Translations under genes and position numbers: made by a program
Assembly: GCF_014196455.1 (NCBI RefSeq)
Contig: NZ_JACIDS010000003.1
Span: 806,001 to 870,000, forward strand
Length of the DNA: 64,000 nucleotides
DNA from: Kaistia hirudinis
Lineage (GTDB): Bacteria > Pseudomonadota > Alphaproteobacteria > Rhizobiales > Kaistiaceae
Direction: 5' to 3'
Part shown: positions 1 through 9,038 of the stretch, one piece after another
Numbering within the stretch: position 1 is the stretch's first letter
Layout: each line of letters opens with the position of its first letter
Notes under the pieces: generated by a model
Database searches by the model: none
What the model was told of the DNA's origin: nothing
What the model saw: only the letters and a program-made list of their open reading frames with translations

Positions 1-171
1 CCCCCTGCACCCGCGATCGGGCGTCTCTTGGCTTCTCGTCCCGTCAAGCAATGGCGGCTATTCGATAATCCGGCGTAAATCTGCTCCCTTCATCGTGCCG
101 TCTTCCGATCTTAATCGAATTTCAGCATGATTCCGCCAAGAGCGAAGGTGGAAACGACAAAGGGGATGAGC

Positions 172-1707
172 ATGACTGAGGCCGCCAGCAAGCGCCCTGC
201 GCACGACGATCAAGGGCCGGCACCGGCTTCGACGCTGTTCATCTTCGGCGCTTCAGGCGACCTGACCAAGCGGCTCGTCATGCCGGCGCTCTATAATCTG
301 GCGCGCGAGGGCGCGCTCGATGCGCAGTTCCAGATCGTCGGCGTCGACATCGTCCAGCACGACGATGCCGATTATCGTGCCTTCCTGACCGATACCGCCC
401 ATCAGATGGCGGGTGCCGCCGGGCTGACGCTGAACGAAACGGCGTGGTCCTGGCTGATGGACCGCATCCACTACATCGTCGGCGATTTCGACAGCGCCGA
501 GACCTACAAGAAGGTCGGCGCCTGGCTCGATCAGCGCAAGAGCGAGACCGGCCAGGCCAATGCCGTGTTCTACATGGCGGTCACGCCGCGTTTCTTCGGC
601 TCGATCGCGGAGAAGCTCGGCGAGAACGGGCTCTTCGACGAGAGCGAGAACGCCTTCCGCCGCATCGTCGTCGAGAAGCCCTTCGGCACGGACCTCGCCT
701 CGGCCAAGGCGCTGAATGCGCATCTCCTGACGGCGGCCCAGGAGCATCAGATCTTCCGCATCGACCATTTCCTCGGCAAGGAGACGGTACAGAACGTGAT
801 GGCGATGCGCTTCGGCAACGGCATCTTCGAGCCGCTGTGGAACCGCAACTTCATCGACCACGTGCAGATCACCGCCGCCGAGACGGTCACGGTCGAGCAG
901 CGCGGCAAGTTCTACGACGCTACCGGCGCGCTGCGCGACATGGTGCCGAACCACATGTTCCAGCTCCTCGCCATGATCGCGATGGAGCCGCCGAATTCCT
1001 TCGACGCCGATGCGATCCGCACCGAAAAGGCGAAGGTCGTGCAGGCGATCGCGCCGATGACGCCCGAGGATGTGCTGCGCGATACGGTCCGCGCGCAATA
1101 TCTCGCCGGCAATATCGGCGGGCGGCATGTGAAGAACTATCAGTGGGAAGACAATGTCGCCCATGACAGCCACCGCGAGACCTATGTCGCGCTGAAGCTC
1201 TCGGTCGACAATTGGCGCTGGTCCGGCGTGCCGTTCTATATCCGCACCGGCAAGGCGCTCGCCGTGCGCCGCACCGAGATCGCGATCCAGTTCAAGCGCC
1301 CGCCGCATCGCCTGTTCGACGAGACGCCGACGGACGAATTGCTGCCGAACGCGCTGGTCATCCGCGTCCAGCCGGACGAGGGCATGTCGCTGCGCATCGC
1401 CGCGAAGATCCCCGGCCGCTCGGTCCGCCTCGCCGAGGTCGACATGGATTTCCGCTACTCCGACTACTTCAAGGCGGAGCCGTCGACCGGCTACGAGACG
1501 CTGATCTATGACTGCCTGACCGGCGATGCGACGTTGTTCCAGCGGGCCGACAATATCGAGGCCGGCTGGGCGGCGGTGCAGCCCATCCTCGATGCCTGGG
1601 AAGCGGGCGAGGGCGAGCTCCACCATTACAAGGCCGGCAGCGCCGGCCCGTCGGCGGCCGACCATCTGATCGAGCGCGACGGCTTCGCCTGGCAGCCATT
1701 GATCTAA
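172..1707 (+). CDS. zwf: Glucose-6-phosphate 1-dehydrogenase
   Basis: Oxidises glucose 6-phosphate to 6-phosphogluconolactone with NAD(P)+ in the cytoplasm, feeding the pentose phosphate and Entner-Doudoroff routes. The 511-residue protein has the N-terminal nucleotide-binding motif GASGDLTKR at residues 26-34 and the family active-site signature RIDHFLGKE at 196-204, and its length is normal for the family. I chose the ATG at 172 because AAGGGG (160-165) lies six bases upstream; an in-frame ATG at 127 has no such site. The usual partners pgl, edd and gnd are not beside it, so it stands alone here. The upstream 170 bases hold no gene. Identification is secure. Confidence 0.97.
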   Translation: MTEAASKRPAHDDQGPAPASTLFIFGASGDLTKRLVMPALYNLAREGALDAQFQIVGVDIVQHDDADYRAFLTDTAHQMAGAAGLTLNETAWSWLMDRIHYIVGDFDSAETYKKVGAWLDQRKSETGQANAVFYMAVTPRFFGSIAEKLGENGLFDESENAFRRIVVEKPFGTDLASAKALNAHLLTAAQEHQIFRIDHFLGKETVQNVMAMRFGNGIFEPLWNRNFIDHVQITAAETVTVEQRGKFYDATGALRDMVPNHMFQLLAMIAMEPPNSFDADAIRTEKAKVVQAIAPMTPEDVLRDTVRAQYLAGNIGGRHVKNYQWEDNVAHDSHRETYVALKLSVDNWRWSGVPFYIRTGKALAVRRTEIAIQFKRPPHRLFDETPTDELLPNALVIRVQPDEGMSLRIAAKIPGRSVRLAEVDMDFRYSDYFKAEPSTGYETLIYDCLTGDATLFQRADNIEAGWAAVQPILDAWEAGEGELHHYKAGSAGPSAADHLIERDGFAWQPLI

Positions 1708-1728
1708 AGGCGGCGCCGGTCGCCGCCT
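1708..1728. terminator. Hairpin between convergent zwf and ATPase gene
   Basis: A perfect 8-bp stem (AGGCGGCG / CGCCGCCT) with a 5-base loop sits exactly between two convergent stop codons. Read on the minus strand it is followed by TTT, so it may serve as a terminator for the minus-strand gene and possibly for zwf. Confidence 0.55.
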
Positions 1729-1729
1729 C

Positions 1730-2284
1730 TCACGCTTCGCCGAGCGCCTCCGCAATCTGCGCGACGCGCCCGGCGCGCGAGCCCGAGACTTCCAGGATGC
1801 GGGGGCCGTCCTGCAGCAGGCCGAGATCGTCCTGCCGCAGCATGGCCTTCAGGCGGCGGTCGACGCGGGCGCGCAGCTTCGGATACTCGATCGGCACCTC
1901 GATCTCGTCGCGCTGCAGCAGCGGCACGAAGACGACCAGATCCAGCGTCGCGAGGGCGCGAGCGATCCGGCCGAGAAGGCTGCCCTGCGGCAGCCACTCG
2001 AAGCCCTCGTCGGCGCTGACGACGTCGAGATAGGCGAGGAAGTCGAGCGGGCAGCGATCGAACACCACATCGCGCTCGCCTGCGTGCTCGAGGATCAGGC
2101 GGCAGCTCTGGTCGAGCTGCTGCTCGAGATCGGCCGCGGTGGGCCCGTCCGCGAACGGCATGTCGCGCTGGTCGAGCAGCCAATAGGGCTCGGGCACGCT
2201 CTCATAGCCCGGATGCGCCGCGACGAAGTCGCCGATCAGGGTCGTCTTGCCGGTGCCATGCGTACCGGTTACCGCGATGCGCAT
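1730..2284 (-). CDS. P-loop AAA-type ATPase/kinase-like protein
   Basis: A 184-residue soluble protein with an N-terminal Walker A motif GTHGTGKT at residues 7-14 directly after the first beta strand. An FDRCPLDFLAYLD stretch near residue 75 resembles the Walker B/DR region of nucleoside-kinase-like P-loop proteins. The layout matches the small AAA_28-type ATPases found as stand-alone genes in many proteobacteria. The substrate is unknown and the neighbours give no functional hint. It converges with zwf and is followed upstream by the VOC gene on the same strand (43-base gap), so the two could be co-transcribed. Confidence 0.75.
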   Translation of the reverse strand: MRIAVTGTHGTGKTTLIGDFVAAHPGYESVPEPYWLLDQRDMPFADGPTAADLEQQLDQSCRLILEHAGERDVVFDRCPLDFLAYLDVVSADEGFEWLPQGSLLGRIARALATLDLVVFVPLLQRDEIEVPIEYPKLRARVDRRLKAMLRQDDLGLLQDGPRILEVSGSRAGRVAQIAEALGEA

Positions 2285-2327
2285 GGCGCTCGGATCTCCT
2301 GTCTGTCTCTAAAGGCGTGTGAAGCCG

Positions 2328-2807
2328 TCAGCCGCGGCGCGCCGCCTCGATCGCGGCGACGTCGATCTTGCCCATTTCCATCATCGCCGCGAAGGCCCGC
2401 TTCGCCTCGTCGCCGCCGGCCGCCAGCGCCTGCATCAGCACGCGCGGCGTGATCTGCCAGGAGATGCCCCATTTGTCACGGCACCAGCCGCACATGCTCT
2501 CCTCGCCGCCATTGCCGACGATGGCGTTCCAGTAGCGATCGGTCTCCTCCTGATCGTCGGTGGCAATCTGGAACGAGAAGGCCTCGCTGTGCTTGAAGGC
2601 TGGCCCACCATTGAGGCCGAGGCAGGGGATACCGGCGACTGTGAACTCGACCGTCAGCACGTCGCCCGCCCTGCCGGAGGGATAGTCGCCCGGCGCGCGA
2701 TGGACGGCGCTCACGAAGCTGTCGGGGAAGACCTCCGCATAGAAGCGGGCTGCCGCCTCGGCGTCCTTGTCGTACCAGATGCAGATCGTATTCTTGGCGC
2801 TCGCCAT
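2328..2807 (-). CDS. VOC-family protein (PhnB/3-demethylubiquinone-methyltransferase-like)
   Basis: A 159-residue protein of the vicinal-oxygen-chelate superfamily. It starts with the typical first beta-alpha-beta unit (ICIWYDKDAEAAARFY) and ends with a CGWCRDKWGISWQITP region that is the hallmark of the PhnB-like subgroup. Members of this subgroup are often annotated as 3-demethylubiquinone-9 3-methyltransferase on weak grounds; no methyltransferase motif is visible. Function is unknown. It begins 189 bases upstream of a divergent DUF1801 gene, and VOC and DUF1801 proteins are often neighbours in such genomes. Confidence 0.85.
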   Translation of the reverse strand: MASAKNTICIWYDKDAEAAARFYAEVFPDSFVSAVHRAPGDYPSGRAGDVLTVEFTVAGIPCLGLNGGPAFKHSEAFSFQIATDDQEETDRYWNAIVGNGGEESMCGWCRDKWGISWQITPRVLMQALAAGGDEAKRAFAAMMEMGKIDVAAIEAARRG

Positions 2808-2996
2808 GGTTCGTCCCTCCCTCTAGCGTGTTCAGCCAGTCCTGGGCAGTCTTTCCGCGCTCATGCGGGCACGGCGGCGCGATGATCGCACCGAAGTCCG
2901 AACGCAGTCGTGACACAGGACGTTCCAGCGGAAAAGCGCGAAGCGTCGAGCGATGCGCAATGATCTCGTGGGCACGGATGAAGAGGAGGGCAGGTC

Positions 2997-3428
2997 ATGG
3001 ATAAGACTTCGGAGGACGAAGGGCTTTCTCCCGCGCAGCGGATCGATGCCCATATCGCAGAACGTGCCGATTGGCGCGGCGCCGTGCTGGCGCGGATTCG
3101 CACGCTCATCCACGAAGCCGATCCCGACGTGATCGAGGCGTGGAAATGGGACATCCCGGTCTGGGAGCATGGCGGCATCATCTGCACCGGCGAGACCTAC
3201 AAGAAGGCGGTCAAGCTCACCTTCCCAAAGGGCGCCGCGCTCGACGATGCGTCAGGCCTGTTCAATGCGAGTCTCGAAGGCAAGGTGCGCCGCGCGATCG
3301 ATATCCATGAAGGCGAGACGATCGACGCGACGGCGTTCAAGGCGCTGATCCGCGCCGCCGTGGCGTTGAATGGCGCGACGGCGGCAAATTCCGGAGCGAA
3401 CTCGACCAAAACGTCTAAGGGAGCCTGA
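2997..3428 (+). CDS. DUF1801 domain-containing protein
   Basis: A 143-residue cytoplasmic protein with the DUF1801 pattern: a charged N-terminus, the VIEAWKWDIPVWEHGGIICTG region (residues about 42-63) and YKKAVKLTFPKGA (residues about 65-77). The fold is related to YdhG-like domains; no enzymatic role is established. A plausible ribosome-binding site (AGGAGGGCAGGTC) lies just before the ATG. It converges with the glucarate-dehydratase-like gene, leaving only nine bases between the two stop codons. Confidence 0.85.
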   Translation: MDKTSEDEGLSPAQRIDAHIAERADWRGAVLARIRTLIHEADPDVIEAWKWDIPVWEHGGIICTGETYKKAVKLTFPKGAALDDASGLFNASLEGKVRRAIDIHEGETIDATAFKALIRAAVALNGATAANSGANSTKTSKGA

Positions 3429-3437
3429 GGCTCCGCC

Positions 3438-4661
3438 TCACCGCGCCTTCGGATCCGCCCAGCGTTGTTCCGGCAGGACCGAATACCAGCCCGGTCGTGT
3501 CGGGTCGCGGTCATAGGTGTAGCCGCCGACCTCGCGGTAATATTCGGCATATTGCGCGAGCTTGTCGCGGTCGATCTCGACGCCGAGGCCGGGGCCGGTC
3601 GGCACGGCGATCGCGCCGTTCTCATAGCGCATCTTGCCGCCGACAATGATGTCATCGACGACATGGTGGTAGTGGGCGTCGGCGGCGAAGGAGAGGTTCG
3701 GCAGCGCGGCGCCGAGATGCAGCATCGAGGCGAGCTGGATGCCGAGTTCGCCGGAGGAATGGACCGAGGCGCCATACTGGAAGGTCTCCAGCACCGTGCC
3801 GGCCTTATAGGCCTGGCGGAGGCCGCCCCAGAAGGTGGTGTCGAGCAGGATCACGTCGACGGCCTCCTGGCGGATATTGGTCGCCAGCTGCTCGAAATTG
3901 ACGACCACCGTGTTGGTCGCTGTCGGGATGCGCACGAACTGGCGCACGCGGCGCATGCCCTCGAGACCCCAGGTCGGGTCCTCGAAATAGTCGTTGTTCA
4001 GGTCCTCGATCGCATGGCCGACGCGGATCGCCTGCTCGACCGACCAGGCGGCGTTCGGATCGAGGCGGAGCCCGTCATCGGGGAAGGCGGCGCCGAGCGC
4101 GCGCGTGACCTCGACATCGTGGTCCGGCGGGAAGACGCCGCCCTTGAGCTTGTGCGCGCGGAAGCCATGGCGCTCGGCGAGGTCCTTCGCATGGGCGACG
4201 ATCTCGTCCGGCGACGTCTCGCCGCCCTTGCCGGTGACGGGGTCAGGAAGGCGATAGAATAGATAGCTGGCAAAGGGAACGCGCTCGCGCACGGCGCCGC
4301 CGAGGAGATCGCAGGCGCGGATGCCGAGTTTCTTGCCGGCCGCATCCATCGAGGCCATTTCGAGCGCGGCGTGGATCTGCAGGCGGTTATTGTAGAGCGA
4401 GGCGGTGGGGTTCATGATCTTCCAGCGCAATTGCTCGAGCTGGAGCGGGTCGTGACCTTTGAGATAGGGCAAGAGCCCGCGCACGGCGGCCTCGGCGGAT
4501 TCACCGCCGCCGCCCATTTCGCCGACGCCGATGATGCCCTCATCCGTCTCGATCTCGACGATCGTGCGGATGAAGCGGCCCCAATGCGCGCCGCTCGCAT
4601 GGCGAAGCGGCGCTTCGAGCGGCACGGCCACGGTGGTGGCGCGGATATCGACGATCTTCAA
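3438..4661 (-). CDS. Glucarate-dehydratase-like enolase superfamily enzyme
   Basis: Predicted to dehydrate an aldarate such as D-glucarate to 5-dehydro-4-deoxyglucarate using Mg2+. In the 407-residue product the GlucD-subgroup residues can be placed: the KLK motif with K171/K173 (general base), metal ligands D201, E227 and N250, and the D274-H301 dyad. The spacings D201-N250-D274-H301 are close to those of E. coli GudD. It is shorter than E. coli GudD (about 446), so substrate may differ within the aldarate group. The TTG start at 4661 is chosen because GAGGAAG lies just upstream and the product then begins with the family-typical [10 protein letters not shown]. It lies 52 bases downstream of a GntR gene on the same strand. 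A matching downstream enzyme, KdgD, is encoded at 61.9 kb. Confidence 0.85.
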   Translation of the reverse strand: MKIVDIRATTVAVPLEAPLRHASGAHWGRFIRTIVEIETDEGIIGVGEMGGGGESAEAAVRGLLPYLKGHDPLQLEQLRWKIMNPTASLYNNRLQIHAALEMASMDAAGKKLGIRACDLLGGAVRERVPFASYLFYRLPDPVTGKGGETSPDEIVAHAKDLAERHGFRAHKLKGGVFPPDHDVEVTRALGAAFPDDGLRLDPNAAWSVEQAIRVGHAIEDLNNDYFEDPTWGLEGMRRVRQFVRIPTATNTVVVNFEQLATNIRQEAVDVILLDTTFWGGLRQAYKAGTVLETFQYGASVHSSGELGIQLASMLHLGAALPNLSFAADAHYHHVVDDIIVGGKMRYENGAIAVPTGPGLGVEIDRDKLAQYAEYYREVGGYTYDRDPTRPGWYSVLPEQRWADPKAR

Positions 4662-4713
4662 CGGATGCTTCCTCTTGGCTGCGCCTGTTCGGCTGCTTGA
4701 TAGTGTCCGAGGC

Positions 4714-5376
4714 CTAGCCCGAGGCGGCCTGCGGCATGTCTTGCGAAAGGATGGCGAGCGGCGCGAGCACGGCGCGCAGATGCGCGCGCATGGCGGCGGC
4801 GGCCGCAGCGGCGTCACGTGCCGCCATGCCGGCAAGGATGGCGGTGTGCTCGCGCACGATGAACTCCGCCGGCCGCGGCCAGGCGACCGAGATGTAGCGT
4901 AGCCGGTCGAGATGGACGCGGAGGTCTTCAAGTTCCTCCGAGACCGAGAGGAAGCCGGCCGCCGCGAAGATCGCGCGATGAAACGCCTCGTCGAGCTCGA
5001 ACAGGCGGCGTATGTCGCCGCGCCCGGCCGCGATGCGCTGGTCGTCGACGAGCGTTTCCAGGCGCGCCAGGGTTTCCGCATCGGCGTCGAGCGCGGCGCG
5101 GCCGACGATCTCGACTTCCACCGCCTCGCGGATCAGCTGCGCGGCGCGCACTTTCTCAATGCGGATCGGCGCGACGCGCGTGCCGCTCTGCGGATAGATA
5201 TCGACAAGGCCGAGATCGGCGAGGCGGAGCAGCGCCTCGCGCACCGGCGTACGCGACACGCCGAGCCGCTCGGCGATCGCCGCTTCGCGGATCGTGTCCA
5301 TGGGCTTGAGGACATTCATCACGATCTCGCCGCGCAGCAGCTCATAGATGCCCTGCGCCGCCGAGCGCGTCTTCAT
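4714..5376 (-). CDS. GntR-family regulator, FadR subfamily
   Basis: A DNA-binding regulator with an N-terminal winged helix (motif [15 protein letters not shown]) followed by an all-helical FCD effector domain of about 140 residues containing the metal-ligand-type helix [10 protein letters not shown]. The stop is 52 bases from the downstream aldarate dehydratase gene, so it probably controls that gene. The 220-residue start at 5376 gives the usual length; in-frame ATGs at 5427 and 5460 would add 17 or 28 poorly conserved residues, and none has a strong ribosome-binding site. A perfect 16-bp palindrome 156 bases upstream (5532-5547) is its most likely operator. FCD domains generally bind small organic acids; which one here is unknown. 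Confidence 0.85.
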   Translation of the reverse strand: MKTRSAAQGIYELLRGEIVMNVLKPMDTIREAAIAERLGVSRTPVREALLRLADLGLVDIYPQSGTRVAPIRIEKVRAAQLIREAVEVEIVGRAALDADAETLARLETLVDDQRIAAGRGDIRRLFELDEAFHRAIFAAAGFLSVSEELEDLRVHLDRLRYISVAWPRPAEFIVREHTAILAGMAARDAAAAAAAMRAHLRAVLAPLAILSQDMPQAASG

Positions 5377-5531
5377 GGGGGACGCCGCTTCCACCTGATC
5401 GACCCTCGCCCTTCCTTCGCCCGCCATCCGTATCGCGTCGGGCCCATCCGTCCGATCCATGCCGCACGATCGCTGGGCGGCGCAACACGACGACTTCGGG
5501 ACGCAGCGTAACCCACTGGACGATGGCGGTC

Positions 5532-5547
5532 TACTAATATATTAGTA
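5532..5547. promoter_or_regulatory. Perfect palindrome TACTAATATATTAGTA, candidate operator
   Basis: A 16-bp perfect, AT-rich inverted repeat in an otherwise GC-rich window. It lies in the 316-base divergent region (5377-5692) between the GntR gene and the long plus-strand operon. Position and symmetry suggest a repressor site, for the adjacent GntR protein or less likely the IclR protein encoded at 6.9 kb. The rest of this intergenic stretch is AT-richer than its surroundings, as expected for promoters, but I cannot place a convincing -35/-10 pair. Confidence 0.6.
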
Positions 5548-5692
5548 CGGCAATCGGCCCCGCGAACGACCGGATTTCGATCGGATCGCGGATTAAGTCG
5601 GCACATAAGAAAACTGTTTGCACAAATAAAAATGGGAGTTATCGTCCCGGACAAGCCGATCAAGTTCGGCACTGACGGGAGGAGCGGGAGGA

Positions 5693-6862
5693 ATGACGGC
5701 GATGTTGCGTGGGCTCGCCTGGGATCACAGGCGCTGCTGGGGGCCGCTCGATGCGAGCGTCGAGTCCTGGCGCGCTGCCCATCCGGGCTTCGACATCGTG
5801 TGGGATCGGCAGAGCCTTCACGACTTCGGCGAGGGGCGGCTCGAAGAGGCCGTGCGGCGCTACGATCTCGTCGTCTTCGACCATCCCTATATCGGCGATA
5901 TCGCCGAGGCCGGGCTGACGGTTCCGTTCGACCCCTATCTCTCGGCTGCCGAGACGGCGCGGTTCGAGGCCGATTCCGTCGGCGGCTCGTGGCGCTCCTA
6001 TCAGGCCGGCGGCCGGCAATGGGCGCTGCCGATCGATGCGGCGGCGCAGGTCGCCTCCTATCGACCTGACCTGCTCGGTGCCTATGCCGACGGACCGCCG
6101 AAGAGCCATGCCGAGGTGCTGGCGCTCGGCGCGCGGCTGCGGAAGGATGGCCGCTACATCGCGCTGCCCTTCATCCCGACCGATGCGATGTGCCTCGTCA
6201 TGACCGTCGCCGCCGGTGCCGGCGCGACAATCGGGGAGGGCGGGCAGTTCCTGCCGCCCGAGGCGGTCGAGCAGGCGATCGACGCGTTGCGGGCGCTGGT
6301 CGCCTATGCGCATCCGCTGTCGGCGGAGTGGAACCCGATCCGCTGCTACGACCACATGATCGCGCATGACGACGTGGTCTATGTTCCCTATGCCTTCGGC
6401 TATGTGAACTATGCGGCCCGCGAGGCGGCGCCGCGCCTCGCCTTCACCGATGTGCCGGCGCCCGGCTCTCGTGGTGCGCTGCTCGGCGGCGCCGGCATCG
6501 GCGTCTCGGCTTTCTCCCAGCATCGCGAGGCGGCGATCGCCTATGCGCTGCATCTGTGCTCGGCCGAGTTTCAGCGCGGCGACTATGTCCGCTTCGGCGG
6601 CCAGCCCGGCTCGCTTGCCGCCTGGCGCGATCCGGCGGTCAATGCGCTGACGCGCAATTTCTTCGCCGACACGCTGACGACGCTGTCGCGTTCGCTGCTG
6701 CGTCCGACGCATCCCGGCTTCATCGGGTTCTTCCGCGACCTGACCCATCCCGCGGCCGATGCGATCGCCGGACGCCTGTCGGCCGCCGAACTCGCCGTCA
6801 TGCTGAACCGCCGCTATGCGCAGACGCTGACCGCGGCCGCACCCGAGCGGAGGGCCGTATGA
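5693..6862 (+). CDS. Extracellular-solute-binding-like protein without signal peptide
   Basis: A 389-residue protein with the fold features of family 1 sugar-binding proteins: an early ligand-lobe segment, a WALPIDAAAQVASYRPDLL stretch near residue 107, and a C-terminal helix-rich part. It begins MTAMLRGLAWDHRRCWGPL with no hydrophobic signal sequence, lipobox or twin-arginine motif, so it should stay in the cytoplasm. Two candidate ribosome-binding sites serve two ATGs: GGGAGGAG before 5693 and GGGAGGA before 5702; either start is possible. Its stop overlaps the IclR start (ATGA), so the two proteins are translationally coupled. It may sense a ligand inside the cell or bind a CoA-linked or acidic intermediate of the downstream pathway; both ideas are inference. 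Confidence 0.75.
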   Translation: MTAMLRGLAWDHRRCWGPLDASVESWRAAHPGFDIVWDRQSLHDFGEGRLEEAVRRYDLVVFDHPYIGDIAEAGLTVPFDPYLSAAETARFEADSVGGSWRSYQAGGRQWALPIDAAAQVASYRPDLLGAYADGPPKSHAEVLALGARLRKDGRYIALPFIPTDAMCLVMTVAAGAGATIGEGGQFLPPEAVEQAIDALRALVAYAHPLSAEWNPIRCYDHMIAHDDVVYVPYAFGYVNYAAREAAPRLAFTDVPAPGSRGALLGGAGIGVSAFSQHREAAIAYALHLCSAEFQRGDYVRFGGQPGSLAAWRDPAVNALTRNFFADTLTTLSRSLLRPTHPGFIGFFRDLTHPAADAIAGRLSAAELAVMLNRRYAQTLTAAAPERRAV

Positions 6863-7701
6863 GCCTTCCCGAGGTCGAGCGCGAGGATGAGGCGGGCGGC
6901 GGGGATGCGCGCCGCGACTACAAGGTGCCGGCTGCCGAGAAGGCGCTCGACATCCTCGAGTTCATGGCCGCGCGCAACGAGGACGTGACGCAGACCGAGA
7001 TCTCGGTCGGGCTCGGCCGCTCGATCCACGAGATCTACCGCGTCATCCAGCTGCTCGAAGGCCGCGGCTATCTGATCCGCACGCGGGCCGATCGCTATCG
7101 CCTGTCGCTGAAGCTGTTCGAACTCGCGCATATGCATCCACCGGTCAACCGGCTCGTCGATGCGGCGCTGCCCGTCATGCGCACGCTGGTCGGCGAGACC
7201 GATCAGAGTTGCCATCTGGTCGTGCTGCGCGGCTCGACGGTTCTGGTCGTGCTGCAGGTCGATTCGCCCCTGCCGATGCGCTACTCGGTGGCGCTCGGCT
7301 CGCATTTCCCGGTGCTCGAGACGAGCTCCGGCGCTGTCCTCTTGTCGGCGCTGCCGCCGGCAGAGCGCCAGGCGGTGATCGCCGCGGCGTTGGCTGAGGG
7401 CGAGGCGGGCGCTACGCCCGACGAGATCGCCGCGCGCCTCGCCGCGATCGGGGAGGCGGGCTACGAGATGCGCGCCTCGCTCGCCGTCGAGGGCTGCATC
7501 AACATTTCCGTGCCGATCCGCGACCATGTCGGATCGACCGTCGCGGCGCTCACCGTTCCCTATGTGGCGCAGAAGCGCGCGCGGTTCGACCGGGCGAGCG
7601 TGCTGGCGTCCGCGCGGGCCGCGGCAAACGACATTTCGCGCGCGCTCGGTGCGCCCGAAGGCGAGGGGCGCAATCGCGTGATCCGCGCGGAGAGCCCCTG
7701 A
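6859..7701 (+). CDS. IclR-family transcriptional regulator
   Basis: A 280-residue regulator. Residues about 20-80 form the IclR winged helix (VPAAEKALDILEFMA, then TQTEISVGLGRSIHEIYRVI), followed by the GAF-like effector domain ending in INISVPIRDH. The ATG overlaps the previous stop. It probably controls the transport and catabolic operon that starts 48 bases downstream; IclR proteins of such operons commonly respond to the pathway substrate or an aromatic or sugar-acid intermediate. No clear operator could be assigned. Confidence 0.92.
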   Translation: MSLPEVEREDEAGGGDARRDYKVPAAEKALDILEFMAARNEDVTQTEISVGLGRSIHEIYRVIQLLEGRGYLIRTRADRYRLSLKLFELAHMHPPVNRLVDAALPVMRTLVGETDQSCHLVVLRGSTVLVVLQVDSPLPMRYSVALGSHFPVLETSSGAVLLSALPPAERQAVIAAALAEGEAGATPDEIAARLAAIGEAGYEMRASLAVEGCINISVPIRDHVGSTVAALTVPYVAQKRARFDRASVLASARAAANDISRALGAPEGEGRNRVIRAESP

Positions 7702-7749
7702 ACGATACCTGCCGCCCGGGAAGGGCGGAATGAGAGGGAGGAAGAGAGC

Positions 7750-8781
7750 ATGAGGAAGCTTCTGATCGGCCTTTTGGCCACGTCCGCCGTCGCCGTGATG
7801 GTGACCGGCTCGGCCTTCGCCGAGAAAATGCCCAAGAAGGTGGGCTACGTCGTGAACTACGCGACGCATGAGTGGTACCAGAACGTCATCAAGGGCATGA
7901 AGGACCGCGCCGCCCAGCTCGGCTTCGAGGTCGAGGTCAAGGACGCCAATCTCGATGCGGCCAAGCAGATCGCCGCCGCCGAGGACTTCATGTCCCAGGG
8001 CGTCGACGTGCTGATCATCACCCCGGTCAACGAGGATGCCGTCGTTCCGCTGCTGCGCCGCGCGAAGCAGGAGAACATGCCGATCGTCCTCGAGGGCAAT
8101 CCGGTCAAGGGCATGACGACGCTGGTCGCGATCTGCGACTACGACACCGGCTATCACGCGGGCGTCGAGGCGGGCAAATATGCCAAGGAGCATCTCGGCG
8201 GCAAGGCGAAGGTGATGAATGTCGGCCTGCCGCTGCTCTCGGCGACGGTGCTGCGTTCCAACGGCTTCATGGACGGCATCAAGACCGAGGTGCCGGATGC
8301 GGTGATGGTCCATGACCTCGATGGCGGCGGCAATCCCGACCGCTCGTTCGAAGTCTCGGCCGCTGCCCTCGCCCAGAACGGCGACGTCAATGTGATCTAC
8401 GGCATCAACGACTCTTCGTCGCTCGGCGGCCTGCAGGCCTGGAAGGCGGCCGGCAAGTCCCAGGACGATCTGCTCGTGGTCGGCACCGGCGGCGAAGGTC
8501 TCGCCTTCATCAACGCCATCGAGAAGGAGCCGTCCTACAAGATCGAGGCGGCGATGTTCCCGGAGAAGGTCGGTTTCACGGCCATCGACGCGGCCGTGAA
8601 GCTCTACAACAAGGAAGAGGTCCCGAGCTGGATCGTCTCGCCGACCACGCCGATGCTCGGCGATGGCTGGAAGAAGTACTATTCGGTCGACGGCAATGTC
8701 CGCACCATCAACTGGGACGCGGTCAACGCCGTCAAGGCGCCGGACAAGTGCATGAAGACGGCAGCCGATCTCAAGAAATAA
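7750..8781 (+). CDS. Ribose-type sugar ABC transporter, substrate-binding protein
   Basis: Periplasmic receptor of a CUT2-type sugar importer. The 343-residue precursor has a Sec signal peptide (residues 1-24, cleavage likely after GSAFA) followed by a Peripla_BP_4 fold: KVGYVVNYATHEWYQN, an AAEDFMSQGVDVLIITPVN hinge-strand region and a late VVGTGGEG segment. A strong ribosome-binding site GGGAGGAAG precedes the ATG. The 48-base spacer after iclR contains a small hairpin (7712-7728). The permeases and ATPase follow after an unusually long spacer (8782-9038) holding a hairpin and a repeat. The ligand cannot be read from the sequence; the SDR, mutarotase and lactonase downstream suggest a cyclic polyol or sugar. 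Confidence 0.9.
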   Translation: MRKLLIGLLATSAVAVMVTGSAFAEKMPKKVGYVVNYATHEWYQNVIKGMKDRAAQLGFEVEVKDANLDAAKQIAAAEDFMSQGVDVLIITPVNEDAVVPLLRRAKQENMPIVLEGNPVKGMTTLVAICDYDTGYHAGVEAGKYAKEHLGGKAKVMNVGLPLLSATVLRSNGFMDGIKTEVPDAVMVHDLDGGGNPDRSFEVSAAALAQNGDVNVIYGINDSSSLGGLQAWKAAGKSQDDLLVVGTGGEGLAFINAIEKEPSYKIEAAMFPEKVGFTAIDAAVKLYNKEEVPSWIVSPTTPMLGDGWKKYYSVDGNVRTINWDAVNAVKAPDKCMKTAADLKK

Positions 8782-8796
8782 GCCGTCATCCAGACT

Positions 8797-8822
8797 GCCG
8801 GGGACGGTCCGCCGTCCCCGGC
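8797..8822 (+). terminator. Strong hairpin after the binding-protein gene
   Basis: An 11-bp perfect stem (GCCGGGGACGG / CCGTCCCCGGC) with the 4-base loop TCCG, followed by GATTTCTTCC. It lies 15 bases after the stop codon. It probably acts as a partial terminator or 3' stabiliser, giving more binding protein than permease. Confidence 0.6.
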
Positions 8823-8851
8823 GATTTCTTCCTGATGGCGAGCAGCCCTTT

Positions 8852-8980
8852 CTTCACCTCCCCCTGAGGGGGAGGTCGGCGGCCGAAGGCCGACGGGAGA
8901 GGGTTTAGGGACCCGTCCGGATAGGCCGTAAACCCTCACCCGGCGCTGCGCGCCGACCTCTCCCTCAGGGCGAGGTGAAG
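8852..8980. repeat. Long imperfect palindromic intergenic element
   Basis: Outer arms CTTCACCTC (8852-8860) and GAGGTGAAG (8972-8980) enclose further complementary blocks: GAGGTCGGCGGCC pairs with CGCGCCGACCTC, and AGGGTTTA pairs with TAAACCCT. The left edge carries its own small palindrome CCTCCCCCTGAGGGGGAGG. The pattern resembles the mosaic palindromic intergenic elements common in rhizobial genomes. A related element is at 16418-16587. The 257 bases from 8782 to 9038 otherwise contain no gene. Confidence 0.7.
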
Positions 8981-9038
8981 GGAAGGCTTTCGCTCCGTTG
9001 TGCCGAACCTTGCGAGTTCCAATGTTCCGAGCCGCCTC

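Noticed and set aside
1-171. A gene or small RNA upstream of zwf
   Set aside because: No frame with a start and ribosome-binding site and no strong stem-loop with a T-run was seen; treated as promoter region.
253-1755. A 500-codon open frame antisense to zwf
   Set aside because: The zwf frame has both family signatures; the opposite frame has no domain and no ribosome-binding site.
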